The notes under the pieces: model-generated | Databases searched by the model: none | The model's input: the letters and a program-made list of their open reading frames with translations, nothing else | What the model was told of the DNA's origin: nothing | Position numbers and translations under genes: made by a program | Assembly (NCBI RefSeq): GCF_004349215.1 | Contig: NZ_SMKU01000045.1 | Location: 1-40,338, forward strand | DNA from: Actinomadura rubrisoli | GTDB taxonomy: Bacteria > Actinomycetota > Actinomycetes > Streptosporangiales > Streptosporangiaceae | DNA: 40,338 nucleotides | Reading direction: 5' to 3' | Part shown: positions 7,847-14,806 of the stretch, piece after piece | Layout: each line of letters opens with the position of its first letter | Position numbering within the stretch: position 1 is the first letter of the stretch

Positions 7847-8923
7847 ATGACCGATATCGCCATCGCCGTCCTCGTCGTCCTGATCGCGGGGGTGATCGTG
7901 CTGGCCACCGCGGTGACGCGGACGGTGTGGATCGTCCCGCAGGCGCGGGCCCGCAACGTCGAGCGCCTGGGCCGCTACAACCGCACGCTCGAACCGGGGA
8001 TCAGCTTCGTCGTGCCGTTCGTGGACCGCGTGAAGTCCCTCATCGACCTGCGCGAGCAGGTGATCGCCTTCAAGGCGCAGCCCGTCATCACCGAGGACAA
8101 CGTGGTCGTGCACATCGACACCGTGCTGTTCTTCCAGGTCACCGACCCGCGTGCCGCCGACTACGAGATCGTCGACTATATCAAGGCGATCGAGCAGCTC
8201 ACCGCGACGACGCTGCGCAACGTGATCGGCACCCTGGACCTGGAGGCCACCCTGACCTCCCGCGACCGGATCAACACCGCGCTGCGCGGCGTTCTGGACG
8301 ACGCGTCCGGCAAGTGGGGCATCCGCGTGACCCGCGTGGAGATCAAGGCGATCGAGCCGCCCGCCTCCATCAAGGACGCGATGGAGAAGCAGATGCGCGC
8401 CGAGCGGGAGAAGCGCGCCGCGATCCTGACCGCCGAGGGCGCGCGGCAGTCCAAGATCCTCACCGCGGAGGGCGACAAGCAGTCGTCGATCCTCAAGGCC
8501 GAGGGCGCCAAGCGGGCGGCCATCCTGGAGGCCGAGGGCCAGTCCGCGGCGATCGAGCAGGTCTTCGCCTCGATCCACGCCGCCGACCCGGACCCGAAGC
8601 TGCTCGCCTACCAGTACCTTCAGACGCTCCCGAAGCTCGCCGAGGGCCAGGGCAGCACGTTCTGGGTGATCCCCAGCGAGGTCACGACGGCGCTCCAGGC
8701 GGTGTCGCAGGCGTTCGGCGGCTCGCTGGACGAGGCCACCTCGGCCCTCGGCCGCGCCGCCCGTCCGCCCGCCGGCTCCTCGGGCCGTCCGGCCGACGAC
8801 TCGTCCTCCCGTTCCGGCCTGGAGGCGCCCGCGTCGCCCGAGCTCTCCGCCGGGGAGGAGCACGCCATCACCCCGCCGTACGAGCTGGCGCCCGGCGACA
8901 CGCAACAGGCAACGTCCGGATAA
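7847..8923 (+). CDS. SPFH domain protein (stomatin/prohibitin-like), paralogue 2
   Basis: 358 residues. One N-terminal helix (IAIAVLVVLIAGVIVLATAV), an SPFH domain containing IVPQARARNVERLGRYNRTL and VNVHIDTVLFFQVTD-like strands, then a helical Ala/Glu region with repeated ILTAEG/ILKAEG motifs and a low-complexity Ser/Pro tail. It closely parallels the paralogue at 994 through the SPFH and coiled regions (both share LLAYQYLQTLPK), but lacks the Ala-Ala-Gly run. GAGGAG lies just before the ATG. It forms an operon with nfeD. The scaffold role is inferred from the family. Confidence 0.93.
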   Translation: MTDIAIAVLVVLIAGVIVLATAVTRTVWIVPQARARNVERLGRYNRTLEPGISFVVPFVDRVKSLIDLREQVIAFKAQPVITEDNVVVHIDTVLFFQVTDPRAADYEIVDYIKAIEQLTATTLRNVIGTLDLEATLTSRDRINTALRGVLDDASGKWGIRVTRVEIKAIEPPASIKDAMEKQMRAEREKRAAILTAEGARQSKILTAEGDKQSSILKAEGAKRAAILEAEGQSAAIEQVFASIHAADPDPKLLAYQYLQTLPKLAEGQGSTFWVIPSEVTTALQAVSQAFGGSLDEATSALGRAARPPAGSSGRPADDSSSRSGLEAPASPELSAGEEHAITPPYELAPGDTQQATSG

Positions 8924-8937
8924 GCTCGCCCTTTTCA

Positions 8938-8964
8938 GGGAACCGGTGTCGCCGAGCGGACACC
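8938..8964 (+). promoter_or_regulatory. Possible ECF-type promoter element before a sigma factor gene
   Basis: GGGAACC (8938-8944) resembles the -35 element of many ECF sigma promoters and lies just upstream of an ECF sigma gene, suggesting autoregulation. No CGTC-type -10 is found at the right distance. The segment also contains the inverted repeat GGTGTC-N8-GACACC (8945-8950/8959-8964), which would overlap the start site. Confidence 0.35.
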
Positions 8965-8972
8965 TGGAGGGT

Positions 8973-9605
8973 ATGAACCCGCAAACCCCCACGGACGCCG
9001 AGTTGTGGCGCCGGGCGCGTGACGGAGACGAGCGGGCCTTCGGGACGCTCTTCGACCGGCACGCGCGGACGGTCTACAACTACTGCTTCCGGCGCACGGC
9101 GAGCTGGTCGGAGGCGGAGGACCTCACCTCGGTGGTCTTCCTGGAGACCTGGCGGCGGCGCGCGCACGTCTCCCTGCCGTCCGGGTCGATGCTGCCCTGG
9201 CTGTACGGCGTCGCCACCAACGTCTTGCACAACCACCGCCGGAGCCTGCGCCGGCACCGGCAGGCGCTGTCGCGGCTGCCCGCGCCGGTGCCGCAGCCGG
9301 ACGGCGCGGACGAGGCCGCGGAACGGCTGGACGCCGAGCGCCGCATGCGGCAGGTGATGGACTCGATCAAGACGCTGCCGCGCCACGATCGGGAGGTGCT
9401 CGTCCTGTGCGTCTGGGAGGGGCTCGGCTACGCGGAGGCGGCGGAGGCGCTCGGCATCCCGGTCGGCACGCTCCGGTCCCGGCTGGCCCGCGCCCGCGCG
9501 CGCCTGCGCGACGCCCCGCCGGAACCCGATCCGGAACCGGGTCCGGTGCCCGGACACATGAAGGGTGAACGCCCCACGCCGCACTTCTCGGAGGAGACCT
9601 CATGA
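8973..9605 (+). CDS. ECF-type RNA polymerase sigma factor
   Basis: 210 residues. Sigma region 2 spans about 20-90 (FDRHARTVYNYCFRRT, DLTSVVFLETWRR), and region 4 spans about 135-190 with a helix-turn-helix (YAEAAEALGIPVGTLRSRLARARARL). No region 1.1 or 3 is present, as in extracytoplasmic-function sigma factors. ATG at 8973 is chosen over an upstream GTG (8946) because TGGAGG is 5-7 bases before it. The stop overlaps the ATG of the next gene (ATGA), implying translational coupling with the membrane-anchored partner, which probably controls its activity. Confidence 0.93.
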   Translation: MNPQTPTDAELWRRARDGDERAFGTLFDRHARTVYNYCFRRTASWSEAEDLTSVVFLETWRRRAHVSLPSGSMLPWLYGVATNVLHNHRRSLRRHRQALSRLPAPVPQPDGADEAAERLDAERRMRQVMDSIKTLPRHDREVLVLCVWEGLGYAEAAEALGIPVGTLRSRLARARARLRDAPPEPDPEPGPVPGHMKGERPTPHFSEETS

Positions 9606-10624
9606 ACGATCTCGTCCCGCCGCGCCGGGATCTTCCGCAGGGCCGCCACGAGGCCCTCCGCGCGCATCTGATCGGCGAACTCCCCGCTCGGCGCGGGATG
9701 CGCCACCGCCGTCGCCTCGCAGTCGGGGGCCTCGCCGCGGCGGGACTGGCCGCGGCCGCCGCCGTGGTCGTCCTCGTCCCCGCCGGCGGGGAGGACCACG
9801 GTCCGGTGCTGACGAACGTCGGCGCCACGGAGGTCCTCACGCGGGCCTCCCGCGCCGCCGCTGCCCGTCCCGACCTCAAGCCGCGCCCCGACCAGTTCCT
9901 CTACGTGGAGTCCAGGGACTACCAGCGCCCCGGCCCGGACCCCGAGGTGGAGGAGGGCGGGGCCGGAAAGCGGCGCGCCTGGCTCTCGATCGACGGCCGG
10001 CACGCCGGGCTCATCCGCGGTTCCGAGAACGGGCGGAAGGAAGAGAGCACCTGGCTGTGCTCGAACTCCGCAGAGGGGCAGGAGGGCGCGGCGAATCCGA
10101 CGAGCCGCAACCCGAGGGTCGACCTCGCCCACCCGCCGACCGGCTGCCGCAGCGAGGGGGCCCTCCTGACCGGGATGCCGAACAGCGTCGAGGCCATGCG
10201 CCGCTGGCTCTACAAGCATTCCCACGGAGACAACCCGCCGGACGTCCAGGCGTTCACCACCGTGGGGGACTCCATCCGCGAGCACTACGTCCAGCCGAGG
10301 ACGCTGTCGCTCCTCTTCGCCGCGGCGGCGCGCCTGCCCGGCGTCACCGTCACGCGCGGCGTCACCGACCTGGCCGGGCGCAAGGGCATCGCCGTCGGGC
10401 AGACGTGGCAGCAGGTCCGCAAGGAGCTGATCTTCGACGCCCGCACCTACGCGCTCCTGGGTGAACGGACGGTCGTGGACCTGCAGAGCACGTGGCGACC
10501 GTCGGGCGCCTCGCCGTCACCGTCCGGGTCGGCGAGGGCACCGGGCAAGCAGGGCACGGTGCTGTACGCGTCGGCGGAGCTCAAGATGGCGGTGACCGAC
10601 AGGGCGGGGCAGCAGCCCCGCTGA
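9602..10624 (+). CDS. CU044_5270-type membrane-anchored partner of the ECF sigma factor
   Basis: 340 residues. A basic cytoplasmic N-terminus (about 1-40, RRGMRHRRR at its end), one membrane helix (LAVGGLAAAGLAAAAAVVVLV), then a long extracytoplasmic domain. This architecture and the four-base overlap with an ECF sigma gene fit the CU044_5270 family, commonly found beside actinobacterial ECF sigma factors. No zinc-binding HxxxCxxC anti-sigma motif is seen in the short N-terminal part, so the way it might hold the sigma factor is unclear. The family name rests on architecture and a few motifs (DQFLYVES near 100). A role as regulator or sensor is inference. Confidence 0.75.
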   Translation: MNDLVPPRRDLPQGRHEALRAHLIGELPARRGMRHRRRLAVGGLAAAGLAAAAAVVVLVPAGGEDHGPVLTNVGATEVLTRASRAAAARPDLKPRPDQFLYVESRDYQRPGPDPEVEEGGAGKRRAWLSIDGRHAGLIRGSENGRKEESTWLCSNSAEGQEGAANPTSRNPRVDLAHPPTGCRSEGALLTGMPNSVEAMRRWLYKHSHGDNPPDVQAFTTVGDSIREHYVQPRTLSLLFAAAARLPGVTVTRGVTDLAGRKGIAVGQTWQQVRKELIFDARTYALLGERTVVDLQSTWRPSGASPSPSGSARAPGKQGTVLYASAELKMAVTDRAGQQPR

Positions 10625-10645
10625 CCAGGGCGTACCGGTTCACAG

Positions 10646-10675
10646 AGGGGCGGCCCCGCCATCGGGGCCGCCCCT
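10646..10675. terminator. Bidirectional hairpin terminator between convergent genes
   Basis: A perfect 13-bp stem (AGGGGCGGCCCCG and its complement) with a 4-base CCAT loop, midway between the convergent sigma partner and catalase genes. There is no strong U-tract, as is usual in actinomycetes. Confidence 0.85.
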
Positions 10676-10686
10676 ACGGGCGCGGA

Positions 10687-12132
10687 TCAGGAGCCGTTGA
10701 CGCTCAGGCCCTTGGCGACGCGGTCACCGAGGTCCTTGTGGACGTTGCGCCAGTACTCCACGACGCGCTTCTTCATGTCGCCGGTCACCTCGGGGGCGGT
10801 GGCGTGCGCGACGATGTTGCCGACCAGGTGGTCGCGGTCGGTGCCGGACAGGACCTTCTCCCACAGGGCGCGGGGCTGGACGTAGTCGTCGTCGTCGCGG
10901 TGCCGCGTGGAGGCGCTGCGGACGATCTCGCCCGCGACCTCGTAGCTGTCGTCCTTCCACAGTTCCGGGTCGGCGACGGGGCCGCCCATGCTGTTCGGCG
11001 CGTACACCGGGTCGCTGGAGTTGTAGTAGGCCATCGCGCCGTCCTTGTTGTAGGTGTGCACCTCGTTCTTCGGACGGTTGACGGGCAGCTGGAGGTAGTT
11101 CGGGCCGATCCGGTACCGGTGGGCGTCGGGGTAGGAGAACAGGCGGCCCTGCAGCATCTTGTCGGGGGACGCGCCGATGCCGGGGACGAGGTTGGAGGGC
11201 TCGAAGGCCGCCTGCTCGATCTCGGCGAAGTAGTTCTCCGGGTTCCGGTTCAGCGTCCACCTGCCGATGGTGATCGGCGGGTAGTCGCCGTGCGGCCAGA
11301 CCTTGGTCAGGTCGAACGGGTTGAACCGGTAGTCGGCGGCGTCCTCGAACGGCATGACCTGGACCTGGACGGTCCACGACGGGTGGTCGCCCCGCTTGAT
11401 GGCGTCGTACAGGTCGCGGATGTGGAGGTCGTGCTCCGCCGCGTCGGCCTCCTCGCGCGTGAGGTTCTTGATTCCCTGGTCGGTCTTGAAGTGGTACTTG
11501 ACCCAGAACTTCTCGCCCGCCGCGTTGTACCAGAGGAAGGTGTGCGAGCCGTAGCCGTTGATGTGCCGCCAGCTCGCCGGGGTGCCGCGGTCGGTCATCA
11601 GGAGCGTGACCTGGTGGGCCGTCTCGGGCGACAGCGACCAGAAGTCCCACTGCATGTTGTGGTCGCGCAGGTGGTTGTCGGCGCGGCGCTTCTGCGAGTG
11701 GATGAAGTCGGAGAACTTCTGCGGGTCACGGACGAAGAAGATCGGCGTGTTGTTGCCGACGAGGTCGTAGACGCCGTCCTCGGTGTAGAACTTCATTGCG
11801 AAGCCGCGCGGGTCGCGTGCGGCGTCGGCGCTGCCCAGCTCGCCCGCGACGGTGCTGAACCGCACGAGCGACTCGGTCCGCGCGCCCTTCTGGAACAGCT
11901 TCGCCTTGGTGAACTGGCTGACGTCCTCGGTGATCTCCAGGACGCCGAACGCGCCGCCGCCCTTGGCGTGCACGACCCGCTCGGGGACGCGCTCGCGGTT
12001 GAAGTGCGCCATCTTCTGGATGAGGTAGTGGTCCTGCAGCAGAAGCGGGCCGTTAGGGCCGACGGACTGCGAATGCTCGTCGCTGGGGGCGGCGTTGCCG
12101 GCGTCGTTGGTGGTGGTGGGCCTGTAGGACAT
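10687..12132 (-). CDS. katA: Monofunctional haem catalase (small-subunit clade)
   Basis: 481 residues, the normal length for small-subunit catalases, converting hydrogen peroxide to water and oxygen in the cytoplasm. Visible: the catalytic-histidine segment RVVHAKGGGAFG (about residue 53), the distal asparagine region YDLVGNNTPIFFVRD, and the haem-tyrosine segment near RLFSYPDAHRYRIG. No C-terminal flavodoxin-like domain of the large clade is present. A GGAAGGAA site precedes the ATG. The upstream AT-rich promoter carries inverted repeats and is probably peroxide- or metal-controlled, but no Fur/PerR-type regulator gene is adjacent. The symbol is a family-level assignment. Confidence 0.96.
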   Translation of the reverse strand: MSYRPTTTNDAGNAAPSDEHSQSVGPNGPLLLQDHYLIQKMAHFNRERVPERVVHAKGGGAFGVLEITEDVSQFTKAKLFQKGARTESLVRFSTVAGELGSADAARDPRGFAMKFYTEDGVYDLVGNNTPIFFVRDPQKFSDFIHSQKRRADNHLRDHNMQWDFWSLSPETAHQVTLLMTDRGTPASWRHINGYGSHTFLWYNAAGEKFWVKYHFKTDQGIKNLTREEADAAEHDLHIRDLYDAIKRGDHPSWTVQVQVMPFEDAADYRFNPFDLTKVWPHGDYPPITIGRWTLNRNPENYFAEIEQAAFEPSNLVPGIGASPDKMLQGRLFSYPDAHRYRIGPNYLQLPVNRPKNEVHTYNKDGAMAYYNSSDPVYAPNSMGGPVADPELWKDDSYEVAGEIVRSASTRHRDDDDYVQPRALWEKVLSGTDRDHLVGNIVAHATAPEVTGDMKKRVVEYWRNVHKDLGDRVAKGLSVNGS

Positions 12133-12230
12133 GGGCGCGGTTCCTTCCTCGCTCCGTTGGTGATGCGGATCCGCGGGGGTCGTCGGCCGGGCGGCAGTCC
12201 AGGTGGTGGTGGTTGTCGCCTACGCGGCTC

Positions 12231-12283
12231 AACCTATCCCCCTAAAGACGAAGCATTCAAGAGAATGAATTGTACGTCTTTAG
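12231..12283 (-). promoter_or_regulatory. Catalase promoter with inverted-repeat operator
   Basis: On the minus strand a -35 TTGAAT (12260-12255), an 18-base spacer and a -10 TAGGTT (12236-12231) make a good housekeeping-type promoter. An outer inverted repeat, CTAAAGACG (12242-12250) with CGTCTTTAG (12275-12283), brackets the -35, and a smaller ATTC-AAGA-GAAT dyad (12255-12266) covers it. The block is strikingly AT-rich for this genome. A Fur/PerR/CatR-type repressor is the obvious candidate, inferred only. Confidence 0.6.
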
Positions 12284-12385
12284 ATTCCGGCGCCCTGGCC
12301 GCCGGGACCGGACGGGCCGTCCGGCGAACTTCCGCTTGATCACCCGAATCCAAGTGTGCTGAGAAGTTCGAGCAGGGAGGACGTC

Positions 12386-13453
12386 ATGGGAGCTGGACGT
12401 GGGACGAGGCGGGCGTCCGCCCTGCTGGCAGGCCCGATGCTGGCCGTGGCGCTCGCGACGGGCGGATGCGGCGTCCTGGCCTCGGCCTCGGACGGCGAGA
12501 AGCCCTCGGGGCAGCCGTTCACCGTCGCGTTCGGCGGCGACGTGCACTTCGAGGGGGAGCTGCGCGCCCGGCTCGACGCGTCCCCCGACACCGCGCTCGG
12601 CCCGGTCGCGGACCAGCTGAGGCGCGCCGACCTCGCCATGGTCAACCTGGAGACGGCGGTCACCGCGGGCGGCACCCCCGCCCCGAAGCAGTTCACGTTC
12701 CGCGCGCCGCCCGCGGCCTTCCGGGCCTTGAAGGCCGCCGGCGTGGACGTGGCGACCATGGCGAACAACCACGGCATGGACTACGGCGAGACCGGCTTGC
12801 AGGACTCGCTGGCCGCCGGGAGGCAGGCCGGGTTCCCCGTCGTGGGCATCGGACGGAACACGGGCGAGGCGTTCCGTCCGCACCGGGTCACGGTCAAGGG
12901 GGCGAAGGTCGCGGTCATCGGCGCCACCCAGGTGCTGGACGACAACCTGATCCAGGCGTGGACGGCGACGGGCGCCAAGGCCGGGCTCGCCTCCGCCAAG
13001 GACGCGCCGCGCCTCGTCCAGGCCGTGAAGGACGCCCGCGAGGACTCCGACGTCGTGATCGTCGACCTGCACTGGGGGCAGGAGCTCAACTCGTGCGCCA
13101 CCCCCGCCCAGCGGCAGCTCGCCGCGCAGCTCGCCGACGCCGGCGCGGACGCGATCGTCGGCAGCCACGCGCACGTGCTCCTCGCGGGCGGCTACCTCAA
13201 GGGCAAGTACGTCCACTACGGCCTCGGCAACTTCGTCTTCTACAACTCCGCCGGGCGGACGGCGCAGAGCGGCGTCCTCACCCTGACGTTCGACCCGCGC
13301 GCCAAGGCGACCCGCGTGACCCGCGCCGACTGGGCCCCGGCGCAGATCTCCGGCGGCGTCCCGCGGCCGCTGACCGGAACCGCCGCCCAGCAGGCCCGCG
13401 CGGAGTGGGAGTCCCTGCGCCGCTGCGCCGATGTGAAGGCGTCCGCCGCCTGA
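12386..13453 (+). CDS. CapA-family lipoprotein (poly-gamma-glutamate synthesis CapA-like), copy 1
   Basis: 355 residues. An N-terminal signal with lipobox-like ATGGC (Cys about residue 28) suggests a lipid-anchored exported protein. The CapA/metallophosphoesterase-like domain follows, with FGGDVHFEG, ANNHGMDYG, DLHWGQEL and GSHAHVLLAGGYLKGKYVHYGLGNFVFY. GGGAGG precedes the ATG at 12386. CapA-like proteins are linked to poly-gamma-glutamate capsule in bacilli, but without CapB/CapC neighbours that role is not supported here. A second, clearly related gene follows directly on the same strand, so this is a tandem duplication. Confidence 0.9.
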   Translation: MGAGRGTRRASALLAGPMLAVALATGGCGVLASASDGEKPSGQPFTVAFGGDVHFEGELRARLDASPDTALGPVADQLRRADLAMVNLETAVTAGGTPAPKQFTFRAPPAAFRALKAAGVDVATMANNHGMDYGETGLQDSLAAGRQAGFPVVGIGRNTGEAFRPHRVTVKGAKVAVIGATQVLDDNLIQAWTATGAKAGLASAKDAPRLVQAVKDAREDSDVVIVDLHWGQELNSCATPAQRQLAAQLADAGADAIVGSHAHVLLAGGYLKGKYVHYGLGNFVFYNSAGRTAQSGVLTLTFDPRAKATRVTRADWAPAQISGGVPRPLTGTAAQQARAEWESLRRCADVKASAA

Positions 13454-13568
13454 TCCTCCGGGGGTTTCACGTGAATCATCGGGCGCCCGGTTCCGGCCGC
13501 GGGTGACGCGCATCGGCGGAGCGTCCGGCGGCCGTGTCATGCTTGCCCGAGCCGATCAGGGAGGTCCG

Positions 13569-14666
13569 ATGCGGGGGAACACGGTCGCGATGGTGGCCGT
13601 CACCGGGGTCGCGGCGCTGGTCGCGGGCGCGTGCGGCGGCGGCTCGGGCGGCGGCTCCAAGGCCGAGGGCGCGACCCCGCCGGGCGCGTCGTCCGCCCCG
13701 GCGAAGGGCTCCGGCGGGCGGCCGACGGCGTCCCCCAAGCAGCCGATCATCATCGCCTTCGGCGGCGACACCCACTTCGAGGGCTCGCTGCGCTCCCGCC
13801 TGGCGAGCCCGAAGACCGCGCTCGGCCCGGTCGCCAGGACGCTGCGCGCCGCCGACCTCGCCATGGTCAACCTGGAGACGGCGATCACCACGGGCGGGAC
13901 GCCGGCGCCCGGCAAGGAGTTCACCTTCCGCGCCCCGGCGTCGGCGTTCGCGGCGCTGAAGGGCGCGGGCGTGGACGTGACGTCCATGGCCAACAACCAC
14001 GGCATGGACTACATGGAGGAGGGCCTGCGCGACACCCTCGCGGCGATCAAGCGCACCGGCTTCCCCGTCGTCGGCATCGGCAAGAACGCGGACGACGCCT
14101 ACCGGGCCCGCCGCTTCACCGTGAAGGGCAACCGGGTCGCGATCGTCGGCGCCACGCAGGTGCTCGACGACAACCTGATCGAGGCGTGGACGGCGACCGG
14201 CGGCAAGGGCGGCCTCGCGTCCGCGAAGGACGTCCCCCGGATGGTCCAGGCCGTGAAGGACGCCCGCGAGGGTTCGGACGTCGTGATCGTCCACCTGCAC
14301 TGGGGGCAGGAGCTCAAGTCGTGCCCGCTGCCGCGCCAGCAGGAGCTCGCCAAGCAGCTCGTCGCGGCGGGCGCGGACATCGTCGTCGGCGGCCACGCGC
14401 ACGTCCCGCTGGGCGGCGGCTACATGGACGGCAAGTACGTGCACTACGGCATGGGCAACTTCGTGTTCTCGTCGGCGGCGGGGCAGACGGCCAGCTCCGG
14501 CGTGCTGCTCCTACGCGTCCAGGACAGCAAGGTCACGGCCGCGAAGTGGAAGCCGGCCCGCATCTCCGGCGGCCTGCCGATCCCGCTGACGGGCACCGCC
14601 GCGGCGGCCGAGACCAAGCGCTGGAACGGCCTGCGCGCCTGCACCGGCCTCAAGGCACGCCCCTGA
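13569..14666 (+). CDS. CapA-family lipoprotein, copy 2
   Basis: 365 residues. Signal peptide and lipobox VAGAC, then a Gly/Ser/Pro linker, then the same domain as its upstream neighbour: FGGDTHFEG, ANNHGMDYM, HLHWGQEL, GGHAHVPLGGGYMDGKYVHYGMGNFVF. It is similar to copy 1 along the whole domain, including near-identical stretches (ATQVLDDNLI.AWTATG, LVQ/MVQAVKDARE). GGGAGG lies 6 bases before the ATG at 13569; an upstream ACG/ATG extension is not needed. The 115-base gap from copy 1 suggests it could have its own promoter. Function as for copy 1: exported, substrate unknown. Confidence 0.9.
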   Translation: MRGNTVAMVAVTGVAALVAGACGGGSGGGSKAEGATPPGASSAPAKGSGGRPTASPKQPIIIAFGGDTHFEGSLRSRLASPKTALGPVARTLRAADLAMVNLETAITTGGTPAPGKEFTFRAPASAFAALKGAGVDVTSMANNHGMDYMEEGLRDTLAAIKRTGFPVVGIGKNADDAYRARRFTVKGNRVAIVGATQVLDDNLIEAWTATGGKGGLASAKDVPRMVQAVKDAREGSDVVIVHLHWGQELKSCPLPRQQELAKQLVAAGADIVVGGHAHVPLGGGYMDGKYVHYGMGNFVFSSAAGQTASSGVLLLRVQDSKVTAAKWKPARISGGLPIPLTGTAAAAETKRWNGLRACTGLKARP

Positions 14667-14747
14667 GCCGGCCCAGGCGCGTGACGCCCTGTCGATCGGA
14701 CCGCTCCGGACGCTGGACGCGCCGCCGCCCGTGGTGGCCCGCGTCCT

Positions 14748-14776
14748 CTGGACAGAGGGGCCCAGCGGCGTAGGTT
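14748..14776 (+). promoter_or_regulatory. Housekeeping-type promoter
   Basis: CTGGAC (-35, 14748-14753), a 17-base spacer and TAGGTT (-10, 14771-14776), about 30 bases before the hydrolase-SDR gene. The same TAGGTT -10 appears at the catalase gene. Confidence 0.55.
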
Positions 14777-14806
14777 CTCGAAGGAAGAGCACCTACGAGC
14801 GGACGG

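Noticed and set aside
8946..8972. Earlier GTG start for the first ECF sigma factor
   Set aside because: The ATG at 8973 has a good TGGAGG site, and the extra residues do not resemble the family.
12356..12385. Earlier start for CapA-like copy 1
   Set aside because: It would put charged residues before the signal peptide and lacks a ribosome site, while GGGAGG fits the ATG at 12386.
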